From: Aspidiotus rigidus | Lineage: Eukaryota; Arthropoda; Insecta; Hemiptera; Diaspididae | Direction: 5' to 3' | DNA length: 64,000 bases | Assembly (NCBI GenBank): GCA_035079385.1 | Contig: JAVHKY010000052.1 | Location: 11,656,001 to 11,720,000 of the forward strand | Shown: piece by piece, positions 23,448 through 34,172 of the stretch | How the letters are laid out: the number at the start of each line of letters is the position of its first letter | Numbering within the stretch: position 1 is the stretch's first letter | Translations under genes and position numbers: made by a program | Notes under the pieces: generated by a model | Databases searched by the model: none | What the model was told of the DNA's origin: nothing | What the model saw: only the letters and a program-made list of their open reading frames with translations

Positions 23448-23813
23448 ACTGTGTTATTTGTGATAGCAAAAATATCAACTGATATCGATTTGTTTGGCAA
23501 GAGCACTCATTCTGCAAGAAATTTATCCAACGAGAAATGTGCTCCCATAAGAAATACACGGGGAGCAAAGATCAGTATGAAATTAATCAAAAATTAAAAC
23601 GGATTTTTCGGAAAAAAAAGTTTATATTTATAGTGTGTGAGTAATTGACTTCTGAAAATGAACTTTTTTTCCCTCAATTCTTTCTCATTTCTGATCAATA
23701 CAATATGATCGATTTGCTTCCCATGTTTTCTTATGGGGAGCAAATTTGCGATTGGATAAATTTCCTGCAGAATGAGTACTCTTGCCAAATGAATGACGTC
23801 ACAATAACACAGT
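23448..23813 (-). repeat. MITE family A, copy 2 (both ends present)
   Basis: Ends ACTGTGTTATT and AATAACACAGT; inverted similarity continues for over 100 bp (TTGGCAAGAGNACTCATTCTGCA, GAAATTTATCCAA, GCTCCC..ATAAGAAA). Matches 6597-6941 in opposite orientation. No coding capacity. Confidence 0.8.
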
Positions 23814-23934
23814 CCATTTAAACTTATGATCTATGCTTTATATCAATAGTGAGGTTAGCGTCTGAAGTTAGGTACCAGTATTGGTTTTATTATCATTATA
23901 ACAAACATTATCAGTACCTTCAACTATATATGTA

Positions 23935-24148
23935 CCAGACAAAATACTCGCATCTTTAAAAAAGTTTTCATTTTGCTGGATACTACCACAGTGCCTCAGG
24001 AGCGTCCTGCGTGTTAACTAGCTGAGTAAAAGTAAGAGACAGAACATCTTTCCCTATCTCTTACACCCACATCTTAACAAGCAGCACACTCTTTTGGTAG
24101 TATCCAGCAAAGTGAAAACTTTTTCAACAACGTGAGCATTTGTCTGGT
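23935..24148. repeat. MITE with ~55-bp inverted repeats, TA flanks
   Basis: CCAGACAAA...AAAAAGTTTTCA.TTTGCTGGATACTACCA at the left is mirrored at the right, ending TTTGTCTGG. TA on both sides may be a target duplication (Tc1/mariner type) or part of the repeat. 214 bp, non-coding. Confidence 0.7.
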
Positions 24149-24150
24149 AC

Positions 24151-24740
24151 ATGTGTAGTCGATAGGTTTGTTTGGGCGGTACCAGTTTTTACAGATTCTA
24201 GGTGTAAAGAGTGAAAATGGGCCAGGTACGCGTTCGCGCACTTGCACTGTAAAAGTAGATAGCTGTTCCCGCTTCATGCTGTTAAACCAGGAAACTGTTT
24301 TCTGGTATGCCAGTTGCCAGCGTCTTAAGAGGTCCTGGGGGATTGACAGAACTGATTTCATTGGCCCAAAATTTTTAAACTGCTGAGATCTGTTGCTGTA
24401 CGCTGATAGTGATTGTTATCATTATCACGTATCACAATAATATTTCTAATCAAGTACAGTGTTCAGCCGTTTTACATTACACTGTCAACAAGGTAAACCA
24501 GTCGCCAAGAAGCACGAACCTGGTGGTATGCAGTGCACTGTTAACGTTCAAACCAACCTAGTGTCAGTATCAAGTTTTTTTTTTCCTACCAAAACTTATT
24601 TCTTTTCTGTTTTACGCTGTTACATCAAATACAGACTATTTATCAACCACACAGCAGAGCAATCTTCACATAGTAGTGGTGGCGGCTGTAATGTGATGTG
24701 AGCATTTTACAGTCTTGTTCCATAATTTAGGGTACAAACT
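24151..24740. other. No gene recognised
   Basis: Unique-looking non-coding sequence left of the second copia element; two short ORFs (24168-24386, 24459-24701) have no family resemblance. Confidence 0.5.
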
Positions 24741-24974
24741 TGTTGGAAAACCGACTCGATAGCTTTGGAATAATTAATAACATGAAATTCGAACGAAAAA
24801 GATGTATTCACTTTTAACGAGTATACAGCTTCTACTTCTAAGTTATATTATATATTACTAGTGCACACAAAGATCCGGAGGGTAGGTTAGTGCCATGCTT
24901 CACCGATGAGTTTCTTATTCTTACGTCATGATCAGTGTAGCCGCAGGCACGGCGAGTATGACGCTCTTCTAACA
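24741..24974 (-). repeat. 3' LTR of copia element 2
   Basis: 234 bp, same sequence as 30971-31204. Contains a TATATAATATAA stretch on the minus strand (about 24843-24856), a plausible TATA box. Confidence 0.93.
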
Positions 24975-25006
24975 CTCCTTCCTTTTGCTATATGACACTT
25001 TTTAAT

Positions 25007-25030
25007 CTGAAACATAAAAAGTTTCTTTAG
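25007..25030 (+). repeat. 3' arm of a perfect 24-nt inverted repeat in copia element 2
   Basis: These 24 bases are the exact reverse complement of 30947-30970. The arm lies about 32 bp inside the 3' LTR, just upstream of the polypurine tract in the element's direction. Each arm can also fold on itself (GAAAC / GTTTC stem). Confidence 0.9.
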
Positions 25031-25145
25031 CAAAATTATTGCTAAGTAAGTCATAAGTGATCTACTTCATTTTGTTCAACTTCCCTCAATTCTCCATTTC
25101 ACATATAAGTTATGCTACTTCATCTAAATGATTTCTACTTCCTCT

Positions 25146-28100
25146 TTACTTTTTCTCCTTCCCAAATTTAACCTCTTCATTTCCCATTAACTGTTCAATA
25201 CAAGGTTTAAATAACCTCACTTCTAACGGTTTTGTCAAGCAATCTGCTTGTTGGTTTTCTGAACTTATCCATTTTATTTTGATTCTCTTTTCCTCAACCA
25301 GTGACTTTGTGTAGTGATAACTAACATCAATGTGTCTCAGCTTTCCTGTTTCACTTGACATTGCAGAAGTCAAGGTTGCTCTATTGTCTTCATAAATTAT
25401 AGGAATTTCTAAATCTTTACCAATTACTCTAGAATAAATTCCCTGAATTGCTACCACTTCTTTACAGGCAGTGGCTAGTGCCACATATTCTGCTTCAGTT
25501 GAAGATGTGGATACACACCCTTGTTTTTTACTTTTCCACATTATAGTGTCTCCAAATAATTTTATGGCAAACCCGGTAGTTGATTTCCTATCAACCTTAT
25601 CTGATGCAAAACTTGCATCAACATAAGTACTAATTCCACTTTCTAGTCCTCTAAATATCATTCCTACATGGGCTGTATATTTCAAATAATTCAATACTCT
25701 TTTCAAGTTCACCCATTCTTTTTTCTCAGGTGAATTTTGGTTTCTTGCCAAAACATTCACTGCATAAGAAATATCTAACCTGGTTGTAGTGGCTAGAAAT
25801 AGTAGGTAGTTTGCCCATTATTTCTCTAAATGAGTATTTCTCACAACCTGTGATATCAACATCCGTAGGTGTTTCAGCTGTTATCATAGGTGTGGTCACT
25901 TTACGCTCCTTCCCAAACTGATATTTCTCCACTAAAGACTGAACATAATCTTTCTGATGGAGGAACATAGTTTGTTGCTTTACATTTCTTTCAATAGTTA
26001 CTCCAAGGAATTTCTTTGGCTCTCCCAAATAGGAAAGTTTAAAATTATTTTCCAATTCTTTCCTGATTTCAGCAATCATTACCTGATCTGAACCTGTTAG
26101 TAGCATGTCATCCACATATACTACAAGCAATACAAATTTCCCACTATTTCTCTTATAGTATAGGCAGGGTTCAGCTGGATCCCGTATCATACCCAAAGTT
26201 TTCATAACCTCATGAAAACGTTCATTCCACTTCCTAGGACTCACTCGGAGGCCATAAACGGCTCTTTTAAGCTTGATTACCTTTTCATTTCTCCATTTCA
26301 TTTCATCTATAAACCCTTCAGGAATTTTCATCAGAATTTCTTCATCCAACTCCCCATTAAGAAAAGCTGTTTTCATATCAAATTGGTGTAGGGGTAGTTT
26401 TTCTTTGTTGGCTATTACAAGAACCATTCGAACTGTACTAATCTTTGCTACAGGTGCATAAGTTTCATATTTTTGGTAGTTTTTACATTGTTTAAAACCT
26501 CTTAATACAATTCTAGCTTTTGGTAGCCAAGTACCATCAGGTTGAACTTTCACTGCAAATATCCATTTTGAATCTATCAAGTTTTGATTTTTCTCCTTAT
26601 CTACCAATTCAATTGCTCCACTTTCCTTTACTGATTGGTATTCCTTTCTTATTGCTTCTTTCCATAATTCCTTTTCTGAACAATTCAGAGCTTCTTTCAA
26701 TGTCTTAGGAGCTTGAGGTATATTACTTTTCTGGGCTGTTAATAGATTAAAGCCTTCATTATCACTCCATTCCTCATCCTCAATAAATTCTTCAATTTCA
26801 TCAATTTCAAAGTTATCCTCCTTTTCACTCATTTCACTTATAATTTCAGAATACTGTTCAACTAATTCATACTCATCATTATTATCTTCTTTTCTTAGTT
26901 TTTCTCCTTCCAACATTTCTAAATTATTGCCACCTTCATCTGAGTGATTCAACCATTCCATTCCTTCGGTGGTTTCTTCCAATTCTTTCCATTTTGATTC
27001 TGGTTTTCTATGTTTTCCAAATTTATCTCCATACATTACTTTTTGAATTGGATGTACCTTAGATACTTCAGTTACCATATGAGTTACAGGATCCCAAACA
27101 TTACAACCAGTATTAGTGTCATTTAGCACAAATTTTGCTCCACCTCTATCTGATAATTTTTTTTCATGTTTTGGGCCTAGATTTTTCACATAGGCTAAAC
27201 AGCCAAATTTCTTTAAATTACTCAAATCTGCTACCTTTCCAAACCATTTCTGATAAGGTGTTTCTAGATTGATTGACTTATTTGGGGTGATACTATATGT
27301 ATAACAGCCAGTTGCTGCTGCATATTCCCACATTCCAGATGGAAATCCCGAGTCACACAATAATACTCGAATTTTCTCTTGAAGAGTTCTATTATAACGT
27401 TCCGCCACTCCATTTAGTTGTTTTACATAAGGAGGAGACGTATCTATTAAGATGCCTCTTTCCTTACACAAATTATTCATTTCTGTATTTATATATTCAG
27501 TTCCATTGTCACTTCTTAAAGTACCAAGTTGATACTTTCCTTCTAAGTCACGTTCTGCCTCTGCTAAGAACTCCTTGAATTTTTCCAGTACCTCTGATTT
27601 CTCTTTCATTGGATATACATAGGCATAACGTGTATAATCATCTATAAATGTCACTATGTAATTCCTACAATGCTGTAAGGACGTAGGTAACCCACAAAGA
27701 ACATCTGTATGCACAATACCCAATGGTCGTGTTGCTCTCTTTCGCTTTCCTTTATGTGATGACCTTGTAAATTTAGCCCTCAGACATTCCTCGCAGTCTA
27801 AGATATCATTACCAAATTTTATATTTTTCAATATAGGGTAAATATTGGTCATATATTTTAAATAATTCAAACTACAGTGTCCTAGTCGTCGGTGCCATTC
27901 CATTCCTATACTGTGGTTTAAACCTTCACTTTCTTTACTTTGCAACAGTGATAACTCCATTCCTTGTTCATTTTTCTTCATTTTTTTCTCACATTCTTCG
28001 TTGCTTTGTGTTTTATTGGCCTTTCTTTTCCGTTGCCCCTTCACAGGCTTCTCAACTGTCTGTGCTAATTTTTCTGTATTACTTTCTTTACTATCATTAC

Positions 28101-29697
28101 TTGTCAGAAGAGCATGTCCTCTTGAACATTCATTCCTTAGTCTCAATTTCAATTTCCATAATGTCCCAGTAAAAGGGATACATAAAATTACTTTTCCATC
28201 ACTTTTTCTCACTACTAGGGCTTCTTTATCATCCATTATGATCTTATACCCTTTCTTTACCAATTGCGATGCTGACAGTAAATTAGAGGAAAATCTATCA
28301 TTAGCTAAAACATTTTTCATGGTAAATTTAAGACTTTCTCCCATATTATCCTCAGTTTCTATTTTTACACCTCCCATTTTCTTTACCTCTACATTATTAC
28401 CATCTGCACAGGTTATTAATTTAGGATTATTTTCTAAATTCTTTTCATTACATAAGGCGTTCTCATTCTCAGTAATATGATCAGTAGCCCCTGAATCTAA
28501 AAATAATTCAAAGTCCTTACCATCAGTCTCTGAACCAGATGAAGACTGTTCACAAGCCATCAATGCTCTACCCTTTGGTTTCTCCTTCATCTTCCAAACT
28601 TTTCCACCATTCCACGGTTTCTTCTTTTCTCCACCATTCCACGGTTTCTTCTTTTCTACTTGCGCTTCCTTCTTGGAGTAGTCTTGCTGAATTTTGCCTT
28701 TCTCAGGACAATTCTTGGAAATGTGCCCTTTTCCACCACAGATGAAACATTCTGTATTCAACCGGACTGGACATTGATATCCAAAATGGCCTGACACATG
28801 GCATATTCCACATTTCTTTTTCAGTTCAAAATTTTTAAATTTCTTTCCAGAAGCAAAATTTGCTTCTCCAGCCTTTCTTTTCAACTCATTCCGTTTGGCT
28901 TCATTTTTAATTTCGGCCACCAATTCGGCTACATAGCGCCCAACATATTGCAGATCAGCAGTCTCCAGGGATAACGAACGAATTTGGTCAAGGACCTTTT
29001 CTCTTATTCGTCGAGGTAGTCCTCGAATGAAGAATTCTCTTTCCAGTCTGCTTGGTAGGTTATCACCTGATTCATTATATTCAGTCACAAGTTCTACAAA
29101 ATCTTGAACATTTCTAGTGGGAGTCTTTTCTCTATCATATGACCAATCACTTACTGCTAGGAAAGCTGCCCATGATCGAGCATTACCAATAGGCTTCCGA
29201 TATTGTTTGATTTTTGTGAATATTTCAACTGGGTCTCTTAGGCCAGGCACTAATTTCAAGTGCGCCGCGTCTAGCCTACTCAGCAGTACATCACGACATG
29301 TATTGTAATATTCTGCTCTATCTTCCTTCCTAATTTCTCGGTGAGCATTTCCTTCTTCTGGAAAGAGAACTTCAACAACGTCGTCCGCAATTAAGGCCAC
29401 TTTTAATTCAGCCTGCCAATCATCAAACGAGCCTTTATCAGCAAGCTTTGTAATTGTCTGATGGTTTACTTTTCGTTTCTTCCATCTATTCTTGGATTCC
29501 TCCACTTCCTGTGATTCACCTTCCTTCTGTTTCTCCGCTTCCGTTGTCATTTCATCTTCTTTCTGCTCTCCAGTATCTTCTGGGTTTTCGGTTTCTTTCT
29601 GTTCTCCATCAATATCTACGATCTCATTCAATTTCTTTTCTGAGTTGACGTTCTTCTTCACTTTATCAGCTTGATTGCATTCTTGGTTCTTCTTTTC
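25146..29697 (-). CDS. copia gag-pol, main exon (frameshift near 25815)
   Basis: Two overlapping frames (to 25726 and 25760-25146) together form a complete copia polyprotein. Features in order: acidic/lysine-rich N-terminus, gag, zinc knuckles CGICHVSGHFGYQC and CFICGGKGHISKNC, protease FLDSGATDH, integrase (WHRRLGHC, HTDVLCG, LRSDNGTEY, GVAERYN), RT (FDMKTAFLNGEL and YVDDMLL), then RNase H (YVDASFASD, TSSTEAEYVA, HIDVSYHY). The frame change lies around 25800-25820, between RT and RNase H, and looks like a single-base indel because both sides continue the family sequence. The frame opens after a TAG at 29698-29700 with no ATG before the first GTG (29661), yet the sequence ...CATAG|G at 29698 is a good 3' splice site; see the upstream exons. 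Confidence 0.92.
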
Positions 29698-30024
29698 CTA
29701 TGTCAGTATGGTAAATACATTGATAAAAAAAATATACTTTCCAAATCTTTGTTTTGATGGCTGTTTCAGAGATTTGCCTATTCAAGAAAAGTCTTGATGA
29801 CAATTTCTTCAACATCCTATCAAATTTGAGATTCAAAAATTTTCATTTCATTCCCACAGTCAGGCCGTGATGAGTGCTTTAGGAGAATTCCTATACAGAT
29901 ATGTCTGATTGAAATTCTTCAAATTGATACTAAAATAATTCAAATTTGAGAGATCATTTCATATGCAGTCTAATTCTGATGAAAAACTCCTTCCACACTT
30001 TATCAAGCTATAACTGTTACTCAC
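29698..30024 (-). other. Putative intron 2 of copia element 2 (327 bp)
   Basis: Donor GTGAGT at 30019-30024; acceptor preceded by a T-rich tract (T8 near 29726) and ending ACATAG at 29698. AT-rich. Confidence 0.5.
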
Positions 30025-30176
30025 TTCCATTCTTTTGGCATGATCGATTATTTTTCCAAGACCACCGCACACCAGTTTGGCAAAAGCCTTAATGTCAATA
30101 TCATCCGCCGAAACTATCAACTCCATTTCTTTTTCAAAGTTGTTTCCATATTCAGTGTTCAATTCATTAGCTACAC
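30025..30176 (-). CDS. copia element 2, putative exon 2
   Basis: 152 nt, bounded by an acceptor-like ...ATATCAG|GT at 30177-30179 and a donor GAA|GTGAGT (intron begins 30024). It is open in the frame that joins exon 1 (one leftover base) to the main exon (phase 0): 37 + 152 = 189 nt = 63 codons. The encoded segment (ELIVSADDIDIKAF...) is not recognised. Phase agreement across three pieces supports a real exon; a chance ORF or a captured host exon are the alternatives. Confidence 0.55.
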
Positions 30177-30875
30177 CTGATATTCAAAATAATAAATATA
30201 ATTTTATTACATTTGTTGGTAGTATTTCTTTGTTACTCCAGTATTAAATTTAATTTCTTCAAACATTCACAAAACATTCCTCTTTTCAATTTCCAAATAA
30301 TCTTAATTCTTTCCTGGTTTGTGAATTCTCAATGGTAAGTACAGTAACATACCTTCTTCATTTCTACAATTGTATAGGTATACTCTTTCTTTCCTTTTCA
30401 TTAAACTATATTACTCAGGCAGTAAATATTTGTCTACTGTACCTTACTTGGTTCATGTATAATAATCTACTACTTTCATTATTTATACATCTACCTACTA
30501 CTACTTTTCATCTACAAATTCCTAGTTCTTTTGTAGACATAATTTTCCATCCAAACATTACTAGTGAACAATTTCCTTTTCATTAGATTGAAGATAATCT
30601 TGAAGTAAGGTTCACGCCTGGAATCTTACCAGACAGGGCGAGTGTATCTTCCAGTATCAATTAATTTATCACTCGATAGCGAACCCTTAATTCAAGAAAT
30701 TTCATTACAGTTTCATTATTTCATTACAGCCATTCCTTTCTATACATTTCACCAATTGGTTGATCTCAGTATTACATTTCATTTTTTTCCGTTCTTTGAA
30801 TGTACATTCGGCTAGCTATGGCAATTTAATGTCATAAAATACGAGTAATTAAAGTTAAATCACCAAATGACTTAC
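30177..30875 (-). other. Putative intron 1 of copia element 2 (699 bp)
   Basis: Donor GTAAGT at 30870-30875 and acceptor TATCAG ending at 30177, with an AT-rich body. Non-coding, no internal transposon seen. Confidence 0.5.
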
Positions 30876-30912
30876 TTGACTCTTGAGTCGAGTTTTGTCC
30901 TTTCTCTGCCAT
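30876..30912 (-). CDS. copia element 2, putative first exon with start codon
   Basis: ATG at 30910-30912 begins MAEKGQNSTQES and runs into a consensus donor CAA|GTAAGT (intron starts 30875). It is the first ATG after the 5' LTR, 58 bp downstream of it. Without splicing the frame closes, and the main gag frame has no ATG near its start, which is why I favour a spliced mRNA. Confidence 0.55.
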
Positions 30913-30946
30913 ACTAAATCCACAATCTTCGTCCGGTGATAGGATC

Positions 30947-30970
30947 CTAAAGAAACTTTTTATGTTTCAG
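30947..30970 (-). repeat. 5' arm of the 24-nt inverted repeat, at the primer-binding position
   Basis: Directly abuts the 5' LTR on its internal side, where the primer-binding site must lie, but it does not start with TGG and matches no tRNA end I recognise. It is the exact reverse complement of 25007-25030, so the two ends of the element RNA could pair. Confidence 0.85.
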
Positions 30971-31204
30971 TGTTGGAAAACCGACTCGATAGCTTTGGAA
31001 TAATTAATAACATGAAATTCGAACGAAAAAGATGTATTCACTTTTAACGAGTATACAGCTTCTACTTCTAAGTTATATTATATATTACTAGTGCACACAA
31101 AGATCCGGAGGGTAGGTTAGTGCCATGCTTCACCGATGAGTTTCTTATTCTTACGTCATGATCAGTGTAGCCGCAGGCACGGCGAGTATGACGCTCTTCT
31201 AACA
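30971..31204 (-). repeat. 5' LTR of copia element 2
   Basis: 234 bp, identical on reading to 24741-24974. Internal TATA-like stretch at about 31073-31086. Confidence 0.93.
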
Positions 31205-32200
31205 ACTACAAGTAGCAGGTGTTGTGGTGAAGGGGTGTGCATGGCAGTACCACTGCTGACACTTCCGCCCATCTGTTGTGAGTAAAGTTGATAGAAATTA
31301 GATTTTTTTTTTTTGAAAAGGTTGAAAAAGAAGAAAAAAAAAGGAGGGAAACAATGAATATCTGAGATGGAAAAATAAATTTGAACTATCCCAGAAAAAG
31401 AATCTCTTCTTTGCTTGCAGACCAAGTCCCCTTGAGGATATACTTGCAAACAAACAACAGTGATAACTTTTATGTGTTATTTTCTGTAAGGATTATGTAA
31501 CATTCACTAAACTATAAATATTTCAAAAACAAACAATTTGTTTAAAACAAGTGGTCTTGTTTCATAAAATATAAGCCTTTTACTTGGTATATCAAGATCA
31601 TCCATCATTAATTGTTTATTTTTGAAATATTGATGTTTTTGCAAACGCTCGGTGATTCTTATAAGAATTACACGCAAAAAGTTTGTTTCTTTGACTACCT
31701 CTAGGGGACTGAGTTTTGTCCATATACCGCAATATTAAACAAGCGTGGAAACACGTATAGCGTGCGTGGAAACATGTATAGCATGCGGAGGACTCCAACA
31801 TGGGCAGTGCGGGTGAGTGCGCGGAGGAGTAACAGCTTCTCTTCCTTCCGCAATCAACCGCGTCGCCTATTTTGAATCCTTCACATTTCATTTTCTTATC
31901 ATATCTTTCCACGGGTAAAGGTCGTGTTAGCTCAGTCCATAAGAGGTATACCCACAGATATAGAACTAAATACCTAGATATCAGACTCACCATTTAACGC
32001 GTGTTAAATTTTTGTGATAGGCGGTTGCATAAGCATTTGCCTGAGTGTGGGCGGAAAACGGAATTCCCATAAGACCCTGTACAACTTTAAACTTGAATAA
32101 CTGAACGAAAATTGATTCTATTAGGCTGAAATTCTCACATAAATTTTTTAATAACATTCTTAATCGGTAGCGAAAAGTATTTGGCAATTTTAAATTATTT
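31205..32200. other. No gene recognised; left arm of an outer inverted repeat
   Basis: 31946-31990 (GGTATACCCACAGATATAGA...) is repeated inverted at 50148-50197, on the other side of the Polinton, so the Polinton appears to have landed in an older foldback element. A ~22-bp direct repeat (GTGGAAACA.GTATAGC.TGCG) lies at about 31744-31787. The ORF at 31616-31993 is unconvincing. Confidence 0.5.
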
Positions 32201-32206
32201 AAAACA

Positions 32207-32715
32207 AGTAGTAAGGTACCCCTTTGAGAACACTTGACCTCTATGACAGTGGTCAATGTCACGGGGATATGAAAAAAAAAAAAAATGACGAAAATTTTTT
32301 TCGATTTTTTTTTATGAAAATTTTTTCCTTTTTCGTCACGCATGATTTATCGCCCATGATTCATCCCCATTCACCATTGATTCATGCACCTGTGACATTT
32401 ATTTTATTGAGTTTTTTGTATTAGAATGAAAATTTAATCTTTGTTACGCTCGATTGCATTTAGATAACGAGTTTTTTCCTATCATGATTTTAATTAACTT
32501 GTATGAAAATTTAATCTCCGTTACGCTCGATTACATTTAGATATTGAGGTGTATAATTGATGAGTTTTATTTTCAATTTCGGAATATGAGATCATGTTTC
32601 CCTATTGAGTATCTTCACACTGTAGAATATGCATATAGGAAATCAGTTATCGTTTAATTATATTCAGATAATGAGGTGTATAATCGAGAATGAAAATCCA
32701 ATTACCATGTGTTTA
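32207..32715 (+). repeat. Polinton left terminal inverted repeat
   Basis: Mirrors 49540-50049 with few differences, mostly homopolymer length. Contains two direct ~90-bp subrepeats, each with TTACGCTCGATT.CATTTAGATA and TGAAAATTTAATCT. Confidence 0.92.
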
Positions 32716-32892
32716 CATCTGTACTTCATTCCATGGTGATGAGTGTATGAATTTTTCCTATCTTAGGAAAGTTAATTAACATGTACCTAGATAATAGAGT
32801 GTAGGTACCACAACACATCATAAATGAGGTAACATAAGATTAGGGTACCTAGTTCAACCATTATTTTACTTACGAGTATTCATCTTTCTACT

Positions 32893-33751
32893 TTAAAATT
32901 TTCTCAACTGTAATTCCTGCTTGTAAAATTTACCCAAAATTTCTTCTCCATCTAACGCTTTTATCGAATAAGTTATAGGATCTGTGTAGTGAATATCACT
33001 TACGAGGAATATTTCACTAGTCCACGAGCGTCTATATTTATTGTCAAAAATGTCTTTCTTTCGAGTTATTCGTACACGAGTACCTATCTTGAAGACTGGT
33101 TTATCTAACTTGAATTTCTCAAGGGGATACATTCGTTCTAAAATTTTTTTCTCATTTCTTTTGAAACTCGCTTCTCTAGGAGTAAAACCGGTAGTCCTAT
33201 GCACATGTCTATTATTATAATCGTCTATGATTGATGGTAAAATTTGTAGCCACTTATGATTTCCATTCACTTCAAAATGTAGCTTCAATTTACCATTCAA
33301 AGTACCATTAAAACGTTCGACGATACTAGATTTAATTTCGGAATATGTATGATACAATTTTATATTATATTTCTCTAATAGCTGAAGGAATAATTTATTT
33401 TTGAATTCTAAACCCATATCTGTATGAAGCATAGAACATTTCCGTTTACTCTCCACAAGTATTTTTTCAAAAGCAGCTGTCACAACTGAAGCTGTTTTCT
33501 TTTTCAGAGCTACACTCCAGACAAATTTTGACAGACAATCTATAACATTTAAGATGTACTTAAATTTGAGATTTTCTTTAGAGTATTGAGACATAATTAA
33601 TAAGTCTGCAGCCCAGATAGAATCTATAGAATTTACAATAATTTTTCTAGTTTGAAATTTTTTTATCACACCTTTATGAAGTTCGCGAGCTTCAATCCAT
33701 GGGTCGTTTTTGATCAATTGGGTCATTTTTCTTCCTGACCTTAGTTCCATT
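32893..33751 (-). CDS. Polinton integrase (retroviral-type, DDE)
   Basis: About 286 aa from ATG 33749-33751; the frame is open further up to 33864 without a better start. The catalytic triad is visible in context: AADLL (first D), LHTDMGLEF (second D) and SSIVERFNGTL (E), with the usual ~35-residue D-E spacing. The C-terminus has GTRVRITRKK...WTSEIF, the SH3/chromo-like tail of Polinton integrases. It should join the element ends to target DNA with a 6-bp stagger, matching the AAAACA TSD. It is the last gene of the strand and overlaps the protease frame; no TATA-like box of its own was found, so it may be read from an upstream promoter. Confidence 0.93.
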
Positions 33752-33812
33752 CTTCTTACATAAAAATAAACGGAGTGAGAAAAATTTAGTTTTGCACTCG
33801 CAGTATAATTTC

Positions 33813-34172
33813 TTATATTCCAAACACATGAGCAGCTAAGAATTTCAAACATAAATGACCACACAGAACCTGGTCAGTTTGTTGTTCTTGATCAGAATTA
33901 TAATAAATTATATTATTATGTATACCCTTTTGTAAATATTCTTGTATCTCGATTGGAGGAGGTAGCCCGAATGAATCGTAGTAATCAATTTCAGAGCCTA
34001 ATTTTATATAACAAACCCAATGTGTACCGACACCTAATGAGGAGTCCAAGTTAACAATGGCTGACTCATTTGTACGTGGACCTGTTCTTGGTAACCTATC
34101 TCTCATGAAAACACCTCGAAAATATGGTATACTTAATTTCTTAGTGTATTCTTCAATCTCGAAATTATTCAA
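33813..34172 (-). pseudogene. Polinton adenain-like cysteine protease, start lost by A-run shift
   Basis: The 119-aa frame carries the adenain signature: GTHWVCY (catalytic His), DYYDSFG (Asp), the Gln-containing stretch before DQVLCGHLC (catalytic Cys). In Polintons and adenoviruses this enzyme matures capsid proteins. No ATG precedes the conserved part; the frame begins after a TAA at 34218-34220 and passes through an A11 run (34182-34192). With one A fewer, an upstream ATG region overlapping the PLA2 gene would be in frame, so a homopolymer indel is the likely damage. Ribosomal slippage on the A-run from the PLA2 frame is an alternative. Confidence 0.82.

Larger units (their letters stand above)
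24741..31204 (-). mobile_element. Ty1/copia element 2, complete, apparently identical LTRs
   Basis: Two 234-bp LTRs (24741-24974 and 30971-31204) show no difference on direct reading, so insertion was very recent. On the element's strand they run TGTTAGAAG to TTTTCCAACA. A polypurine tract (AAAAGGAAGGAG, mirrored at 24975-24986) precedes the 3' LTR. The 5-bp flanks (AAACT left, ACTAC right) do not match, so either the TSD was lost or the copy is a recombinant. The coding region has one frameshift and, unusually, seems to be split by two introns. Confidence 0.92.

Noticed and set aside
27948..28480. Plus-strand ORFs up to 159 codons
   Set aside because: Antisense shadows of the copia element 2 gag-pol frame.
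31616..31993. Minus-strand 125-codon ORF with a hydrophobic start
   Set aside because: No family, crosses a direct repeat and the outer foldback arm, and has no promoter or splice context.
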